Below, in pieces: positions 46,911-56,551 of a stretch of DNA of 64,000 nucleotides. The notes below the pieces were generated by a model that saw only the letters and a program-made list of their open reading frames with translations, searched no databases and was not told the DNA's origin. Position 1 is the stretch's first letter, and every line of letters starts with the position of its first letter. Source of the DNA: Altericroceibacterium xinjiangense (GTDB lineage Bacteria > Pseudomonadota > Alphaproteobacteria > Sphingomonadales > Sphingomonadaceae). Position numbers and translations under genes: made by a program. The DNA is taken from assembly GCF_003958635.1 (NCBI RefSeq), contig NZ_RSEK01000003.1:186001-250000 (forward strand). The letters are read 5' to 3'.

Positions 46911-47396
46911 TCAGCGTTCGTCACCCGCTGCGCGCACTTGGGCCGGAAAGCTCACCTTGTCCCCTCCGACGAACGTCAGTGTCACTTCCGCCGTGCTGCC
47001 GGGCGCGAGCGCGGGATCGAGGTTCATCGCCATCACATGCAGACCGCCGGGTTCGAAACGCACCGTGGAGTTCGGTCTGACCGCCACTTCCGAGACTGCG
47101 CCCATGCCGCTGTCGCTCATGGTGTGAACCATTGCGCTCTCGGCGCCGGTCACGAATGCGGCTTCGATTGCCTTGTCCGCGGCCCCGGTGTTCGCAATGT
47201 CGAAATAGACCGCCGCCGGGTTGCCGGGGACGGCGGGCAGCATGATCCGGCCGTTGCTGACCGCGATGCCGTCCGGCGCATCGGGCGCGGTGTCCTGCAC
47301 CGAAGTTTCGGCCACGGGTTCCTCGCCGCGGTCGCACGCAGCAAGGCCAAGCACGGCAATCCCGAGCGTCAGCCCGGCAAGAATGGCGGATTTCAT
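46911..47396 (-). CDS. Copper chaperone PCuAC family lipoprotein
   Basis: 161 residues from the ATG at 47396, with GGAGGG upstream. The signal peptide ends in the lipobox LGLAAC. PCuAC (DUF461) proteins deliver Cu(I) to the CuA site of cytochrome oxidase. The copper motif of the family, H-M-x10-M-x21-H-x-M, is seen as MVHTMSDSGMG followed by GGLHVMAM. A conserved opening VSNGRIMLPAVPGNPAAVYF is present. It has its own promoter (47425-47453). Confidence 0.88.
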   Translation of the reverse strand: MKSAILAGLTLGIAVLGLAACDRGEEPVAETSVQDTAPDAPDGIAVSNGRIMLPAVPGNPAAVYFDIANTGAADKAIEAAFVTGAESAMVHTMSDSGMGAVSEVAVRPNSTVRFEPGGLHVMAMNLDPALAPGSTAEVTLTFVGGDKVSFPAQVRAAGDER

Positions 47397-47424
47397 GGAC
47401 TTCCCTCCGGTGTTTCGCGGCCGA

Positions 47425-47453
47425 TTTCTAGCCGGAGCCATCCCTTGTGCCAA
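47425..47453 (-). promoter_or_regulatory. Probable promoter of the PCuAC gene
   Basis: On the minus strand TTGGCA (47453-47448), a 17-base spacer and TAGAAA (47430-47425). The start of transcription would be about 20 bases before the ATG at 47396. It faces away from dnaK. Confidence 0.55.
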
Positions 47454-47573
47454 GGGAAACCACTCCTATATCGCGCACCGGATTGAGTTACGAAATGAGC
47501 CGCCGACCGGTTCCGCCTTGGACGGGGAACCGCCCGCGCGGTGTCCAATGTTACGAACAGGAATGGGGAAACC

Positions 47574-49514
47574 ATGGCTAAAGTAATCGGTATCGATCTT
47601 GGCACGACCAACAGCTGCGTTGCGGTGATGGACGGGGGCAAGCCAAAGGTCGTCGAAAATTCCGAAGGCGCGCGCACCACGCCTTCCATCGTCGCCTTCA
47701 CCAAGGACGCGGAGCGCCTGATCGGCCAGCCCGCGAAGCGGCAGGCGGTGACCAACCCCGACAACACGGTTTTCGCGGTCAAGCGCCTGATCGGCCGCCG
47801 TTTCGACGATCCACTGACCAAGAAGGACATGGAGCTCGTCCCCTATGACATCGTCAAGGGCGCGAACGGCGATGCCTGGGTCGAAGCGGGCGGCAAGGAC
47901 TACAGCCCCTCCCAGATTTCTGCCTTCATCCTGCAGAAGATGAAGGAAACCGCCGAAAGCTACCTGGGTGAAAACGTCACCCAGGCGGTGATCACGGTTC
48001 CCGCGTACTTCAACGATGCCCAGCGCCAGGCAACCAAGGATGCCGGCCAGATCGCTGGCCTTGAAGTGCTGCGCATCATCAACGAGCCGACCGCGGCCGC
48101 GCTCGCCTATGGCCTCGACAAGGAAGAAGGCAAGACCATCGCCGTCTATGACCTTGGCGGCGGCACGTTCGACATCTCGATCCTCGAGATCGGCGACGGC
48201 GTGTTCGAGGTGAAGTCGACGAACGGCGACACCTTCCTGGGCGGTGAGGATTTCGACAGCACGATCGTCGAGTATCTGGCCGAGCAGTTCCAGAAGAAGG
48301 AAAACATGGACCTGCGCAAGGACAAGCTTGCGCTCCAGCGGCTGAAGGAAGCGGCGGAAAAGGCCAAGATCGAGCTGTCGAGCACGCAGCAGACCGAAAT
48401 CAACCTGCCCTTCATCACCGCTCGCATGGAAGGCGGCAGCACCACTCCGCTGCATCTTGTGGAGACCCTGTCCCGCTCGCAGCTGGAAAAGCTGGTCGAC
48501 GGATTGATCCAGCGCACGCTCGAACCTTGCAAGAAGGCGCTGGCCGATGCCGGCATCGACAAGGGCAGCGTGGACGAAGTTGTGCTAGTCGGCGGCATGA
48601 CCCGCATGCCCAAGGTTCGTGAAGTGGTGGAAAGCTTCTTCGGCAAGAAGCCGCACACCGGCGTCAACCCGGATGAAGTCGTGGCGATGGGCGCGGCGAT
48701 CCAGGCCGGCGTGCTGCAGGGCGACGTCAAGGACGTCCTGCTGCTCGACGTGACTCCGCTGTCGCTGGGCATCGAGACCCTGGGCGGCGTGTTCACCCGG
48801 ATGATCGATCGCAACACCACGATCCCGACCAAGAAGGCGCAGGTCTACTCGACCGCCGATGACAACCAGCAGGCCGTGACGATTCGCGTGTTCCAGGGCG
48901 AACGCGAAATGGCGGCGGACAACAAGATGCTCGGCCAGTTCGACCTGGTCGGAATCCCGCCCGCACCGCGCGGCGTGCCGCAGATCGAAGTGACCTTCGA
49001 CATCGATGCTAACGGCATCGTCAACGTGTCGGCCAAGGACAAGGGCACCGGCAAGGAGCAGCAGATCCGCATCCAGGCGTCGGGCGGCTTGTCCGACAAC
49101 GACATCGAGCAGATGGTCCAGGACGCGGAAAAGTTCGCAGCCGAAGATAAGCAGCGGCGCGAAGTGGCCGAAGCCCGCAACAATGCCGACAGCCTTGTCC
49201 ACGCGACCGAAAAGCAGCTTCAGGAACACGGCGACAAGATCGACGCGTCCCTGAAGAGCGAGATCGAAAGCGCCGTGGCCGACACCAAGACGGCGCTGGA
49301 AGGCGACGATGCCGAGACGATCAAGTCCAAGGCCCAGTCGCTGAGCGAAGTCGCGATGAAGCTGGGCCAGGCGCTTTACCAGACGGAGCAGGCCCAGACC
49401 GAAGCCGCTGCGGGCCCGGGCGCCGGCACTTCCGGCCCGGGCACGTCCGCTCCGGAAGGCGATGACGTGGTCGACGCCGAGTTCTCCGAAGTGGACGACG
49501 AGAACAAGGGCTGA
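47574..49514 (+). CDS. dnaK: Chaperone DnaK (Hsp70)
   Basis: 646 residues from the ATG at 47574. The actin-like ATPase starts [20 protein letters not shown] and has [40 protein letters not shown] and [17 protein letters not shown]; the linker is [18 protein letters not shown]; the substrate domain and helical lid follow, and the end is [15 protein letters not shown], the usual EEVD-like acidic bacterial tail. The upstream gap carries no CIRCE; a sigma-32 type promoter (CTTGG near 47517) is possible but not convincing. Confidence 0.98.
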   Translation: MAKVIGIDLGTTNSCVAVMDGGKPKVVENSEGARTTPSIVAFTKDAERLIGQPAKRQAVTNPDNTVFAVKRLIGRRFDDPLTKKDMELVPYDIVKGANGDAWVEAGGKDYSPSQISAFILQKMKETAESYLGENVTQAVITVPAYFNDAQRQATKDAGQIAGLEVLRIINEPTAAALAYGLDKEEGKTIAVYDLGGGTFDISILEIGDGVFEVKSTNGDTFLGGEDFDSTIVEYLAEQFQKKENMDLRKDKLALQRLKEAAEKAKIELSSTQQTEINLPFITARMEGGSTTPLHLVETLSRSQLEKLVDGLIQRTLEPCKKALADAGIDKGSVDEVVLVGGMTRMPKVREVVESFFGKKPHTGVNPDEVVAMGAAIQAGVLQGDVKDVLLLDVTPLSLGIETLGGVFTRMIDRNTTIPTKKAQVYSTADDNQQAVTIRVFQGEREMAADNKMLGQFDLVGIPPAPRGVPQIEVTFDIDANGIVNVSAKDKGTGKEQQIRIQASGGLSDNDIEQMVQDAEKFAAEDKQRREVAEARNNADSLVHATEKQLQEHGDKIDASLKSEIESAVADTKTALEGDDAETIKSKAQSLSEVAMKLGQALYQTEQAQTEAAAGPGAGTSGPGTSAPEGDDVVDAEFSEVDDENKG

Positions 49515-49535
49515 TTGTCCTGATGAAAGACCCGG

Positions 49536-49566
49536 CCGCCACCGGTGCCTCGTGCGCCGGTGGCGG
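49536..49566 (+). other. Intercistronic hairpin between dnaK and dnaJ
   Basis: CCGCCACCGG (49536-49545) pairs perfectly with CCGGTGGCGG (49557-49566) around an 11-base loop. No T-run follows. It lies 24 bases before the dnaJ start and could protect the dnaK message or limit dnaJ expression. Confidence 0.65.
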
Positions 49567-49589
49567 ATCGGTTTAGGGGCGGGGACATC

Positions 49590-50699
49590 ATGGCTGCGAC
49601 TGAAATCGACTATTACGAACTGCTTGGCGTCGAACGGGGTGCCGATGGCGCGACGATCAAGTCCGCTTATCGCAAGTTGGCGATGCAGTATCATCCCGAT
49701 CGCAATCCCGGGGACAAGGAGAGCGAGGCGCGCTTCAAATCGATCAGCGCGGCTTACGACTGTCTCAAGGACCCGCAAAAACGCGCTGCTTATGACCGGT
49801 ACGGCCACGCGGCCTTCCAGCAGGGCGGTGGCCCGGCCGATTTCGGCGACATCGGCGATATCTTTGAAACAATCTTCGGCAATGCCTTCACGGGCGGGCG
49901 GACGAACGCCCGGCGCGGCGCCGATCTGCGGTATGACCTTGAGATCAGCCTAGAAGATGCGTTCCATGGCAAGAAGACCGAAATAGAAGTCGAAGTGTCC
50001 GCCTCTTGCGAACCGTGCGGCGGTTCGGGCGCGGAGCCGGGCACCTCCCGGCGCACCTGCAACTTGTGCCGCGGCCACGGCAAGGTCCGCGCGCAGCAAG
50101 GCTTCTTCGTGATCGAGAAGGCGTGTCCCAACTGCCACGGGCGCGGCGAAGTGCTGGAAAAACCCTGCGGCGGCTGCCGCGGGGAAGGACGGGTCGACAA
50201 GCCCCAGCAGCTGGAGATCGACATCCCGCCTGGCGTCGACAACGGCACCCGCATCCGGCTGGCCGGAAAGGGCGAGGCCGGGCCGTTCGGTGCACCTCCG
50301 GGCGATCTCTACATCTTCCTGCACGTTGCTCCGCACCGCTTGTTCCAGCGGGAAGGGACGACGCTGGTCACCCGCTGCCCGATCAGCTTCACCACTGCCG
50401 CGCTTGGCGGGGCGATGGAGATTCCGGGTGTCGACAGCGAACGGATCACCATCGACATTCCTTCGGGTATCCAGTCGGGTAAGCAGCTGCGCCGTCGCGG
50501 CGCGGGCATGCCGGTACTGCAGGGCCGGGGACGCGGGGACATGGTGGTGGAGATTCACGTCGAAACCCCCACCAAGCTCAGCGGCCGCCAGAAGGAATTG
50601 CTGCGCGAATTCCAGGAAACGGAAACCGGGGAAGAATGTCCGGAAAGCGCCGGGTTTTTCGCCAAGCTCAAGGGCTTCTGGCACGATCTGAAAGATTGA
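49590..50699 (+). CDS. dnaJ: Chaperone DnaJ (Hsp40)
   Basis: 369 residues from the ATG at 49590. J domain with HPD in AMQYHPDRNPGD, a short G/F region (FGDIGDIFETIFGNAFTGG), four zinc-binding repeats (CEPCGGSG, CNLCRGHG, CPNCHGRG, CGGCRGEG) and the C-terminal substrate domains (LEIDIPPGVDNGTRIRLAGK). It stimulates the DnaK ATPase. The canonical second gene after dnaK. Confidence 0.98.
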   Translation: MAATEIDYYELLGVERGADGATIKSAYRKLAMQYHPDRNPGDKESEARFKSISAAYDCLKDPQKRAAYDRYGHAAFQQGGGPADFGDIGDIFETIFGNAFTGGRTNARRGADLRYDLEISLEDAFHGKKTEIEVEVSASCEPCGGSGAEPGTSRRTCNLCRGHGKVRAQQGFFVIEKACPNCHGRGEVLEKPCGGCRGEGRVDKPQQLEIDIPPGVDNGTRIRLAGKGEAGPFGAPPGDLYIFLHVAPHRLFQREGTTLVTRCPISFTTAALGGAMEIPGVDSERITIDIPSGIQSGKQLRRRGAGMPVLQGRGRGDMVVEIHVETPTKLSGRQKELLREFQETETGEECPESAGFFAKLKGFWHDLKD

Positions 50700-50746
50700 T
50701 CGGCAGGGGTGCTTGCGTTCCCCTTCCGTTCTGATAATCGGTCGGT

Positions 50747-52111
50747 ATGGTCAAGACAAAGCGCCGTTATGTCTGCCAGTCGTGCGGCAGCGTCTCCCAC
50801 CGCTGGCAGGGCCAGTGCGGCGATTGTTCGGAATGGAACACGCTGACGGAAGACGCGCCGGCGACGGTGTTTTCGCAGAAGCATGATCTGTCCAGCGGCG
50901 GGCGCGCGGTCCAGTTCGTGGCGCTGGACGTTCCGGGGGAACGGCTGGAACGACGCAGCACCGGTCTTGCGGAATTCGACCGCGCGCTCGGCGGCGGCCT
51001 CGTTCCCGGCTCCGCGATCCTGATGGGGGGCGATCCGGGGATCGGCAAGTCCACCCTGCTGCTGCAGACCGCCGCGCGAGTCGCGGAAAAAGGGCAGGAC
51101 GTCGTCTACATCAGCGGGGAAGAAGCCGCGGGGCAGGTGCGGATGCGCGCGGCCCGCCTGGGCTATGCCAACGCCCCGATCCGCCTCGCCTCGGCCACAT
51201 CCGTGCGCGATATCCTCACCACCCTGGGCGGGATGGACCCGCCTTCGCTGCTGGTGATCGATTCGATCCAGACGATGCATTCCGACACGATCGAAGGCGC
51301 GCCGGGCACCGTAAGCCAGGTGCGCGGCTGCGCGTTCGAACTGATCCGCTATGCCAAGGAAAACGGCGTTGCGCTCGTGCTGGTGGGGCACGTGACCAAG
51401 GATGGCACCATCGCCGGTCCGCGCGTGTTGGAACACATGGTCGACGTGGTGATGAGCTTCGAAGGGGAGCGCAGCCATCAGTACCGCATCCTCCGCGCGC
51501 TGAAGAACCGCTTTGGCGCGGTGGACGAAATCGGCGTGTTCGCGATGGTCGAACAAGGGCTGGAGGAAGTGTCCAACCCCTCGATGCTGTTCCTGTCCGG
51601 CCGTGATGAGCCGATTGCCGGCAGCGCGGTGTTCCCCGCGCTGGAAGGCACGCGCCCTGTGCTGATCGAGATCCAGGCGCTGATCGTCCGCTTGCAAAGC
51701 GGGGCCACCCCGCGCCGGGCGGTGGTCGGCTGGGATAACGGGCGGCTGGCGATGCTGCTCGCGGTGCTGGAAGCGCGCTGCGGCCTCAACTTCTCCGCGG
51801 CGGAAGTCTATCTCAACGTCGCCGGCGGCTACCGCTTGTCGGACCCGGCCGCCGATCTGGCGGTGGCCGCCGCGCTGGTTTCCGCGCTGGCGGACAAGCC
51901 GCTGGCGTCCCGGTCCGCATGGTTCGGGGAGATATCGCTCGCCGGGGAAGTGCGCCCGGTTGCCCACGGCGGCTTGCGCCTGCGCGAAGCGGCAAAGCTG
52001 GGCTTCGAGCTGGGATTTGGTCCGGCCGAAGTCAGTGCGCCGTCCGGTATCCGCTACAATTCACTGTCGCGGCTGCCGAAGCTCGTTGACCATATCATGG
52101 CATCGGCATAG
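50747..52111 (+). CDS. radA: DNA repair protein RadA
   Basis: 454 residues. RadA (Sms) is a RecA-like branch-migration ATPase. The N-terminal zinc finger is CQSCGSVSHRWQGQCGDC, Walker A is GGDPGIGKSTLL, the RadA-specific motif is LKNRFGAVDEIGVF, and the C-terminal Lon-like domain has LNVAGGYRLSDPAADLAVAA and GEVRPVAHGGLRL. Followed closely by cvpA, the typical alphaproteobacterial pair. Confidence 0.97.
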   Translation: MVKTKRRYVCQSCGSVSHRWQGQCGDCSEWNTLTEDAPATVFSQKHDLSSGGRAVQFVALDVPGERLERRSTGLAEFDRALGGGLVPGSAILMGGDPGIGKSTLLLQTAARVAEKGQDVVYISGEEAAGQVRMRAARLGYANAPIRLASATSVRDILTTLGGMDPPSLLVIDSIQTMHSDTIEGAPGTVSQVRGCAFELIRYAKENGVALVLVGHVTKDGTIAGPRVLEHMVDVVMSFEGERSHQYRILRALKNRFGAVDEIGVFAMVEQGLEEVSNPSMLFLSGRDEPIAGSAVFPALEGTRPVLIEIQALIVRLQSGATPRRAVVGWDNGRLAMLLAVLEARCGLNFSAAEVYLNVAGGYRLSDPAADLAVAAALVSALADKPLASRSAWFGEISLAGEVRPVAHGGLRLREAAKLGFELGFGPAEVSAPSGIRYNSLSRLPKLVDHIMASA

Positions 52112-52121
52112 CCCTGCCGGC

Positions 52122-52679
52122 GTGACGGGTTTCGATATTCTGGTGCTGGTTGTCGTCGGAGGGGCGGCAGTGGGCGGCTTCCTGCGCGGCTTCGTCCAGG
52201 AAACGCTCTCGCTGATGGCGTGGGTGCTGGCGATCTTTGCGATCCGGCTGTTCCACACCGACCTCACCACGGTGCTTTACGATTACATCGATTCGCCTTC
52301 CGGCGCGACGATCCTTGCCTTCGTGCTGTTGCTGGGCGTGCCCTATGCAGCGATGAAGCTGATCGCGGGGTATGCCGGTCGCCGGTCCCGCAGGTCTGTC
52401 CTCGGCCCGGTAGACCGCGTGCTCGGCTTCGCGTTCGGCGCGCTGAAGGGCGTGGTGATCGTGGTGATGGTCTTCTCGCTGGTGGTGCTGGGCTTCGATC
52501 TCGTCTGGGGGCCCGGCGGGCGCCCGGACTGGATCACGCAGGCGCGAACCTACCGTGCGGTCAACGCCAGTTCCAACGCGATGGTTCAACTCGTCCGCGA
52601 ACGGCAGCGCCGCTGGAAGGAAGAGGCCGAGGAAGCCGAAGAAGCCGAAACCGAGACTGAGGCCGAGGTCGCCGCGTGA
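52122..52679 (+). CDS. CvpA family membrane protein
   Basis: 185 residues from the GTG at 52122. Four hydrophobic segments: FDILVLVVVGGAAVGGFLRG, LMAWVLAIFAIRLF, TILAFVLLLGVPYAAMKLIA and LGFAFGALKGVVIVVMVF; the motif GPVDRVLGFAFGALKG is diagnostic for CvpA. The C-terminal tail is a charged helix (EEAEEAEEAETETEAEVAA). CvpA is linked to colicin V secretion and envelope stress in enterobacteria; function here unproven. It overlaps the next gene as GTGA. Confidence 0.9.
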   Translation: MTGFDILVLVVVGGAAVGGFLRGFVQETLSLMAWVLAIFAIRLFHTDLTTVLYDYIDSPSGATILAFVLLLGVPYAAMKLIAGYAGRRSRRSVLGPVDRVLGFAFGALKGVVIVVMVFSLVVLGFDLVWGPGGRPDWITQARTYRAVNASSNAMVQLVRERQRRWKEEAEEAEEAETETEAEVAA

Positions 52680-53107
52680 GCGCGGAAAAACTCTACACGC
52701 CCGAATTGCTGGCCCTGACGCTCGAACTCGCGCAGCATCGGTTCGATGAAACCCTGCCGCTGCACGGGCAGGCCCGCTCCCAAAGCTGCGGCAGCACGCT
52801 GGCTATGGCCATACAAACCGACACTGCGGGCCTGATCGCGAGCTTCGGCATGAAGGTTCAGGCCTGCGCGATCGGGCAAGCTTCCGCGGCGATTTTCGCC
52901 CGCCATGCCTTGGGCAAGAACGCGCAGGAAACAGGCGAGGCGCTCCACGCGATCGAACGCTGGCTTGCCGGGGAAGGGGCGCTGCCGGCTTGGCCCGATT
53001 TCGCGATGCTGAAACCAGCCGGTGCCTATCCGGGCCGCCACGGGGCGATCCTGTTGCCGTGGCGCGCGGCGGCCGATGCCCTTTCCACGCCGCCTACTGC
53101 CCGCTAG
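52676..53107 (+). CDS. NifU-like iron-sulfur scaffold-type protein
   Basis: 143 residues with a GTG start in the cvpA stop. It looks like the N-terminal IscU/NifU fold: LYTPELLALTLELAQ, GQARSQSCGSTLAMAI (Cys38) and VQACAIGQASAAIFARH (Cys64). Canonical IscU uses three cysteines and an aspartate after the first; here Ser follows (CGS) and the third cysteine is absent, so true cluster assembly is doubtful. Similar short proteins occur beside cvpA and radA in sphingomonads. Confidence 0.78.
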   Translation: MSAEKLYTPELLALTLELAQHRFDETLPLHGQARSQSCGSTLAMAIQTDTAGLIASFGMKVQACAIGQASAAIFARHALGKNAQETGEALHAIERWLAGEGALPAWPDFAMLKPAGAYPGRHGAILLPWRAAADALSTPPTAR

Positions 53108-53135
53108 TCCCCGGGACAGGGGAGGATACACCATT

Positions 53136-54779
53136 ATGGCCAGCACAGCCCAGCCCGTGGCCCACCGGCCCAGCGCGTCCGACATCCGGCTCGTGATCGC
53201 GGCATCGTCGGCCGGGACGGTGTTCGAGTGGTACGATTTTTTCATCTACGGCACGCTTGCCGCGCTGATCGGCAACGCGTTCTTCCCGGCGGACAACGAA
53301 ACGCTGCAATTGCTGCTCGTCTGGGCCGGATTTGCCGTCGGGTTCGGCTTCCGCCCGCTCGGCGCAATCCTGTTTGGCTTTCTGGGGGACAAGCTGGGGC
53401 GCAAGTACACCTTCCTCGTCACCGTCACCCTCATGGGTGTCGCGACGGCGGGCGTGGGCCTTGTACCCAGCGCTGCCTCTATCGGACTGGTGGCACCCGT
53501 GATCGTGATCCTGCTGCGCATTGCGCAGGGCCTTGCGCTTGGCGGCGAATACGGCGGGGCGGCGATATACGTTTCCGAACATGCCCCGCCCGACAAGCGG
53601 GGGTTCTACTCCAGCTTTATCCAGGCGAGCGTCGTCGGCGGATTTGTGCTGTCGATTGCGGTGGTGCTCGCCTGCCGATCGGTGATCCCGGCGGAGGAAT
53701 TCGTCGCCTGGGGCTGGCGCGTGCCGTTCCTGCTGAGCATCGTCCTGCTCGGCGTGTCGCTGTGGATGCGGCTCAAGCTGTCGGAAAGCCCGGTGTTCCA
53801 GGCCATGAAGGAAGCCGGGGAAACGGCGAAGAACCCGTTTGTCGAAAGCTTCACTTATCCCGGCAACAAGAAGCGGATCTTCGTCGCCTTGTTCGGTGTC
53901 ACCGCCGGGCTGACGACACTGTGGTACACCGCGTTCTTCTCCAGCCTGTCGTTCCTCAAGGGTCCGATGCGGGTGGACGACACGACGGCCGAGATCATCC
54001 TCGGTGTCGCGGGATTGATCGCAATGGCGTTCTATATCCTGTGGGGCCGGATTTCCGACCGGATCGGCCGCAAGAAGCCGATCGTCTGGGGCAACGCGCT
54101 GGCGCTGGTCCTGCTGTTCCCGCTGTTCTGGATGATCGGCAGCTTCGCCAATCCGGGGTTGCAGGAAGCTGCGCGGAACGCGCCGGTTACCGTGACCGGG
54201 CCGGATTGCCGGTATGATCCGTTCGCCAGCGCGCAGACCACCCGCTGCGGCAAGCTGCTGGAAGATCTGACCGCAGCCGGGGTGCCCTATACCTTGTCCG
54301 AAGGCGGGGCGCTGGCGGTCAACATCGGATCCGATCCCCTCCCGCTCGATAGCTGGAACTGGAACGATGCCGCCGCGCGCCGGGGCCAGCTGGAACAGGC
54401 GCTGACGGGTGCAGGATACTCCTTCGCCGACGTCACTCCCTCGCTGCCGCGCATCCTCGGGATCGTTGCTGCCCTGCTAGGCCTCGGCATGCTGTCGGCG
54501 ATGAACTACGGCACCGTCGCGGCGCTGCTGACCGAGATGTTCCCGCCGAAGATCCGCTACAGTTCCATGTCCATTCCCTATCACATAGGCGCAGGTTATC
54601 TCGGCGGGTTCCTGCCGCTGATTTCCAGCTACATCGTCGCCCGCAGCGGCAACGCTTACGCGGGGCTCTGGTACACGTGGGTGATCGTCGCCATCGCGCT
54701 GCTGGTCAGCGCCTGGGGCCTTGCCGGGGGGCCGCCACGGGAGTTCGCCGCGAAGGATGTTGACGATGCACCGGCCTGA
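53136..54779 (+). CDS. MFS transporter, MHS family, with large periplasmic insert
   Basis: 547 residues from the ATG at 53136; GGGGAGG lies about ten bases upstream. The MHS (ProP-like) signature is SSAGTVFEWYDFFIYGTLAA with FGDKLGRKYTF-like FLGDKLGRKYTFLVTVTLMG and LRIAQGLALGGEYGGAAIYV. About 95 residues (from NPGLQEAARNAP to the TM starting PRILGIVAALLG) replace the usual short loop after TM8; it holds two cysteines (GPDCRYD, TTRCGK) that might form a disulfide. Substrates of such proteins are organic acids, osmolytes or unknown. Confidence 0.9.
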   Translation: MASTAQPVAHRPSASDIRLVIAASSAGTVFEWYDFFIYGTLAALIGNAFFPADNETLQLLLVWAGFAVGFGFRPLGAILFGFLGDKLGRKYTFLVTVTLMGVATAGVGLVPSAASIGLVAPVIVILLRIAQGLALGGEYGGAAIYVSEHAPPDKRGFYSSFIQASVVGGFVLSIAVVLACRSVIPAEEFVAWGWRVPFLLSIVLLGVSLWMRLKLSESPVFQAMKEAGETAKNPFVESFTYPGNKKRIFVALFGVTAGLTTLWYTAFFSSLSFLKGPMRVDDTTAEIILGVAGLIAMAFYILWGRISDRIGRKKPIVWGNALALVLLFPLFWMIGSFANPGLQEAARNAPVTVTGPDCRYDPFASAQTTRCGKLLEDLTAAGVPYTLSEGGALAVNIGSDPLPLDSWNWNDAAARRGQLEQALTGAGYSFADVTPSLPRILGIVAALLGLGMLSAMNYGTVAALLTEMFPPKIRYSSMSIPYHIGAGYLGGFLPLISSYIVARSGNAYAGLWYTWVIVAIALLVSAWGLAGGPPREFAAKDVDDAPA

Positions 54780-55812
54780 CGCACCGCCTCCCACGCTGCG
54801 GCTGCGGATCGACGAAGAGGCGCTTGCAAGCAACTGGCGTACGCTTGATCGCCTGTCCGGCTCTGCCCGTGCCGGCGCGGCGGTGAAGGCCGATGCCTAT
54901 GGCCTCTCGGCGGCAAAGGTTATCCCGGTTCTGCGCGACGCGGGCGCGAACGACTTCTTCGTGGCCCATTGGGGCGAGGTGGGCGAGTTGCTGGACCACG
55001 TTCCCGCAAGCCGGATCTCGGTCCTTCACGGACCCGCAAATGCGCAGGATTCGGCCTACGCCCGCGCCCTCGGCGTTCGGCCGGTCATCAACAGCCTGCA
55101 CCAGGCAAAGGTCTGGATCGAGTGTGGCGGCGGCCCGTGCGACCTGATGATCGACACCGGGATGAACCGCCTCGGCGTGCGACCGGAGGAACTGGGCGAC
55201 CCGCTGGCAGGCCGGCTGGAAATCGAAACCGCGCTGTCGCATCTTGCTTCGGCGGATGAGGACAGCGCGCTCAACCCCCTCCAGCTTTCCCGTGCCACGC
55301 AGGCCTTCGCCGCCGTCTCTGCAAAGGAGCGCAGCCTCGCCAACAGCGCCGGTATCGCGCTGGGCAAGGATTACGCGTTTGACCTCACCCGGCCAGGCCT
55401 TGCGCTGTACGGCGGGGTGCCGCGCGGCGAACTGGCGGGAAGTATCCGCCAGGTGGTCACGCCCGAAGCGGCCATCCTGCAAGTGCGCACCGTGCAACCG
55501 GGAGAGACGATCGGTTACAACGCCACCTTCACCGCCGACCGGCCCGTGCGCGCCGGGATCGTCTCGATCGGGTATGCCGACGGGTTCCTGCGGTGCTGGT
55601 CGGGCAAGGGCGTGCTGCGGGCAGGGGAAGCGGACTTGCCGCTGCTTGGCCGCGTGTCGATGGACATGGCCGTTATCGATCTCTCTCAGGCGCCGCACCT
55701 GCGGGAAGGAGATTGGGTGGAAATCCCTTGGCATCTGCCGGAAGCAGCCGCGCGCAGCGGACTGTCCCAGTATGAACTGCTGACCACGCTTGGCCACAGG
55801 TTTTCCCGTTAG
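54766..55812 (+). CDS. alr: Alanine racemase
   Basis: 348 residues from the ATG at 54766, overlapping the MFS gene by 14 bases; ATG 54757 would add three. The PLP lysine is Lys41 in AAVKADAYGLS and the catalytic tyrosine Tyr251 in TIGYNATFTA. Also visible are DLMIDTGMNRLGV, HLASADE and RVSMDMAVIDLS. It provides D-alanine for peptidoglycan. Normal length for a slightly short Alr. Confidence 0.95.
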   Translation: MHRPDAPPPTLRLRIDEEALASNWRTLDRLSGSARAGAAVKADAYGLSAAKVIPVLRDAGANDFFVAHWGEVGELLDHVPASRISVLHGPANAQDSAYARALGVRPVINSLHQAKVWIECGGGPCDLMIDTGMNRLGVRPEELGDPLAGRLEIETALSHLASADEDSALNPLQLSRATQAFAAVSAKERSLANSAGIALGKDYAFDLTRPGLALYGGVPRGELAGSIRQVVTPEAAILQVRTVQPGETIGYNATFTADRPVRAGIVSIGYADGFLRCWSGKGVLRAGEADLPLLGRVSMDMAVIDLSQAPHLREGDWVEIPWHLPEAAARSGLSQYELLTTLGHRFSR

Positions 55813-55929
55813 GCACACTCAAGCCGTGTGGAATTTCAGGCGAGGGACGTCGCCGTCCACAGGTATCTTCATTGCACCGCACATGTTGCAGGTGCTAAGT
55901 ACAATTTATTCGCAGGTGGAGGAACGCCG

Positions 55930-56496
55930 ATGGCCGATAAGGACGAAGCGGGGCAGAACCCCGTCATCATCAAGAAATACGCCAACCGGCGGCTCTACAA
56001 CACCCAGAGCTCCAGCTACATCACGCTGGACGATCTCGCGCGGATGACGCGCAACGGAGTCGATTTTCAGGTGCTCGACGCCAAGAGCGGCACCGACATC
56101 ACCCACGGCATCCTCACCCAGATCATCATGGAAGAGGAAGCAAGCGGGGAACAGATGCTGCCGATCAGCTTCCTGCGGCAGCTTATCTCGATGTACGGCA
56201 ACTCGATGCAGTCGCTGATCCCGCACTACCTCGAAGCCTCGATGGACAACTTCCGGGCCAACCAGAAGAAGATGCAGGACAGCATCCGCGCCAGCATGGG
56301 AACCGAAACGGTCGCCAAGCTGACGGAAACCAACATGGCGATGTTCAACGCCGCGGCGCAGGCCTTCATTCCGGGCCAGAACCGGGTGGCCGAACCGAAG
56401 TCGGACACGTCGGAGCCGCAGATGCAGTATGAAATCGACGCACTGCGCGCACAAATGGCGGAAATGCAGAAAAAGCTGGATAAGCTTGGCAAATAG
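55930..56496 (+). CDS. phaR: Polyhydroxyalkanoate synthesis repressor PhaR
   Basis: 188 residues from the ATG at 55930; GGAGGAA upstream. The N-terminal DNA-binding domain is VIIKKYANRRLYNTQSSSYI, LDDLARMTRNGVDFQVLDAK and SGTDITHGILTQIIMEEE; the C-terminal PHB-accumulation domain has QMLPISFLRQLISMYGN and a terminal coiled coil. PhaR represses phasin and PHA genes and binds PHA granules. The 117-base gap after alr, with an A+T-rich segment, probably holds its own promoter. Confidence 0.95.
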   Translation: MADKDEAGQNPVIIKKYANRRLYNTQSSSYITLDDLARMTRNGVDFQVLDAKSGTDITHGILTQIIMEEEASGEQMLPISFLRQLISMYGNSMQSLIPHYLEASMDNFRANQKKMQDSIRASMGTETVAKLTETNMAMFNAAAQAFIPGQNRVAEPKSDTSEPQMQYEIDALRAQMAEMQKKLDKLGK

Positions 56497-56551
56497 CCCG
56501 CGCCGGGCCATCCGGCGCCCTTGCTCCTCCAGTTGATTCGAGATCTGCGCC

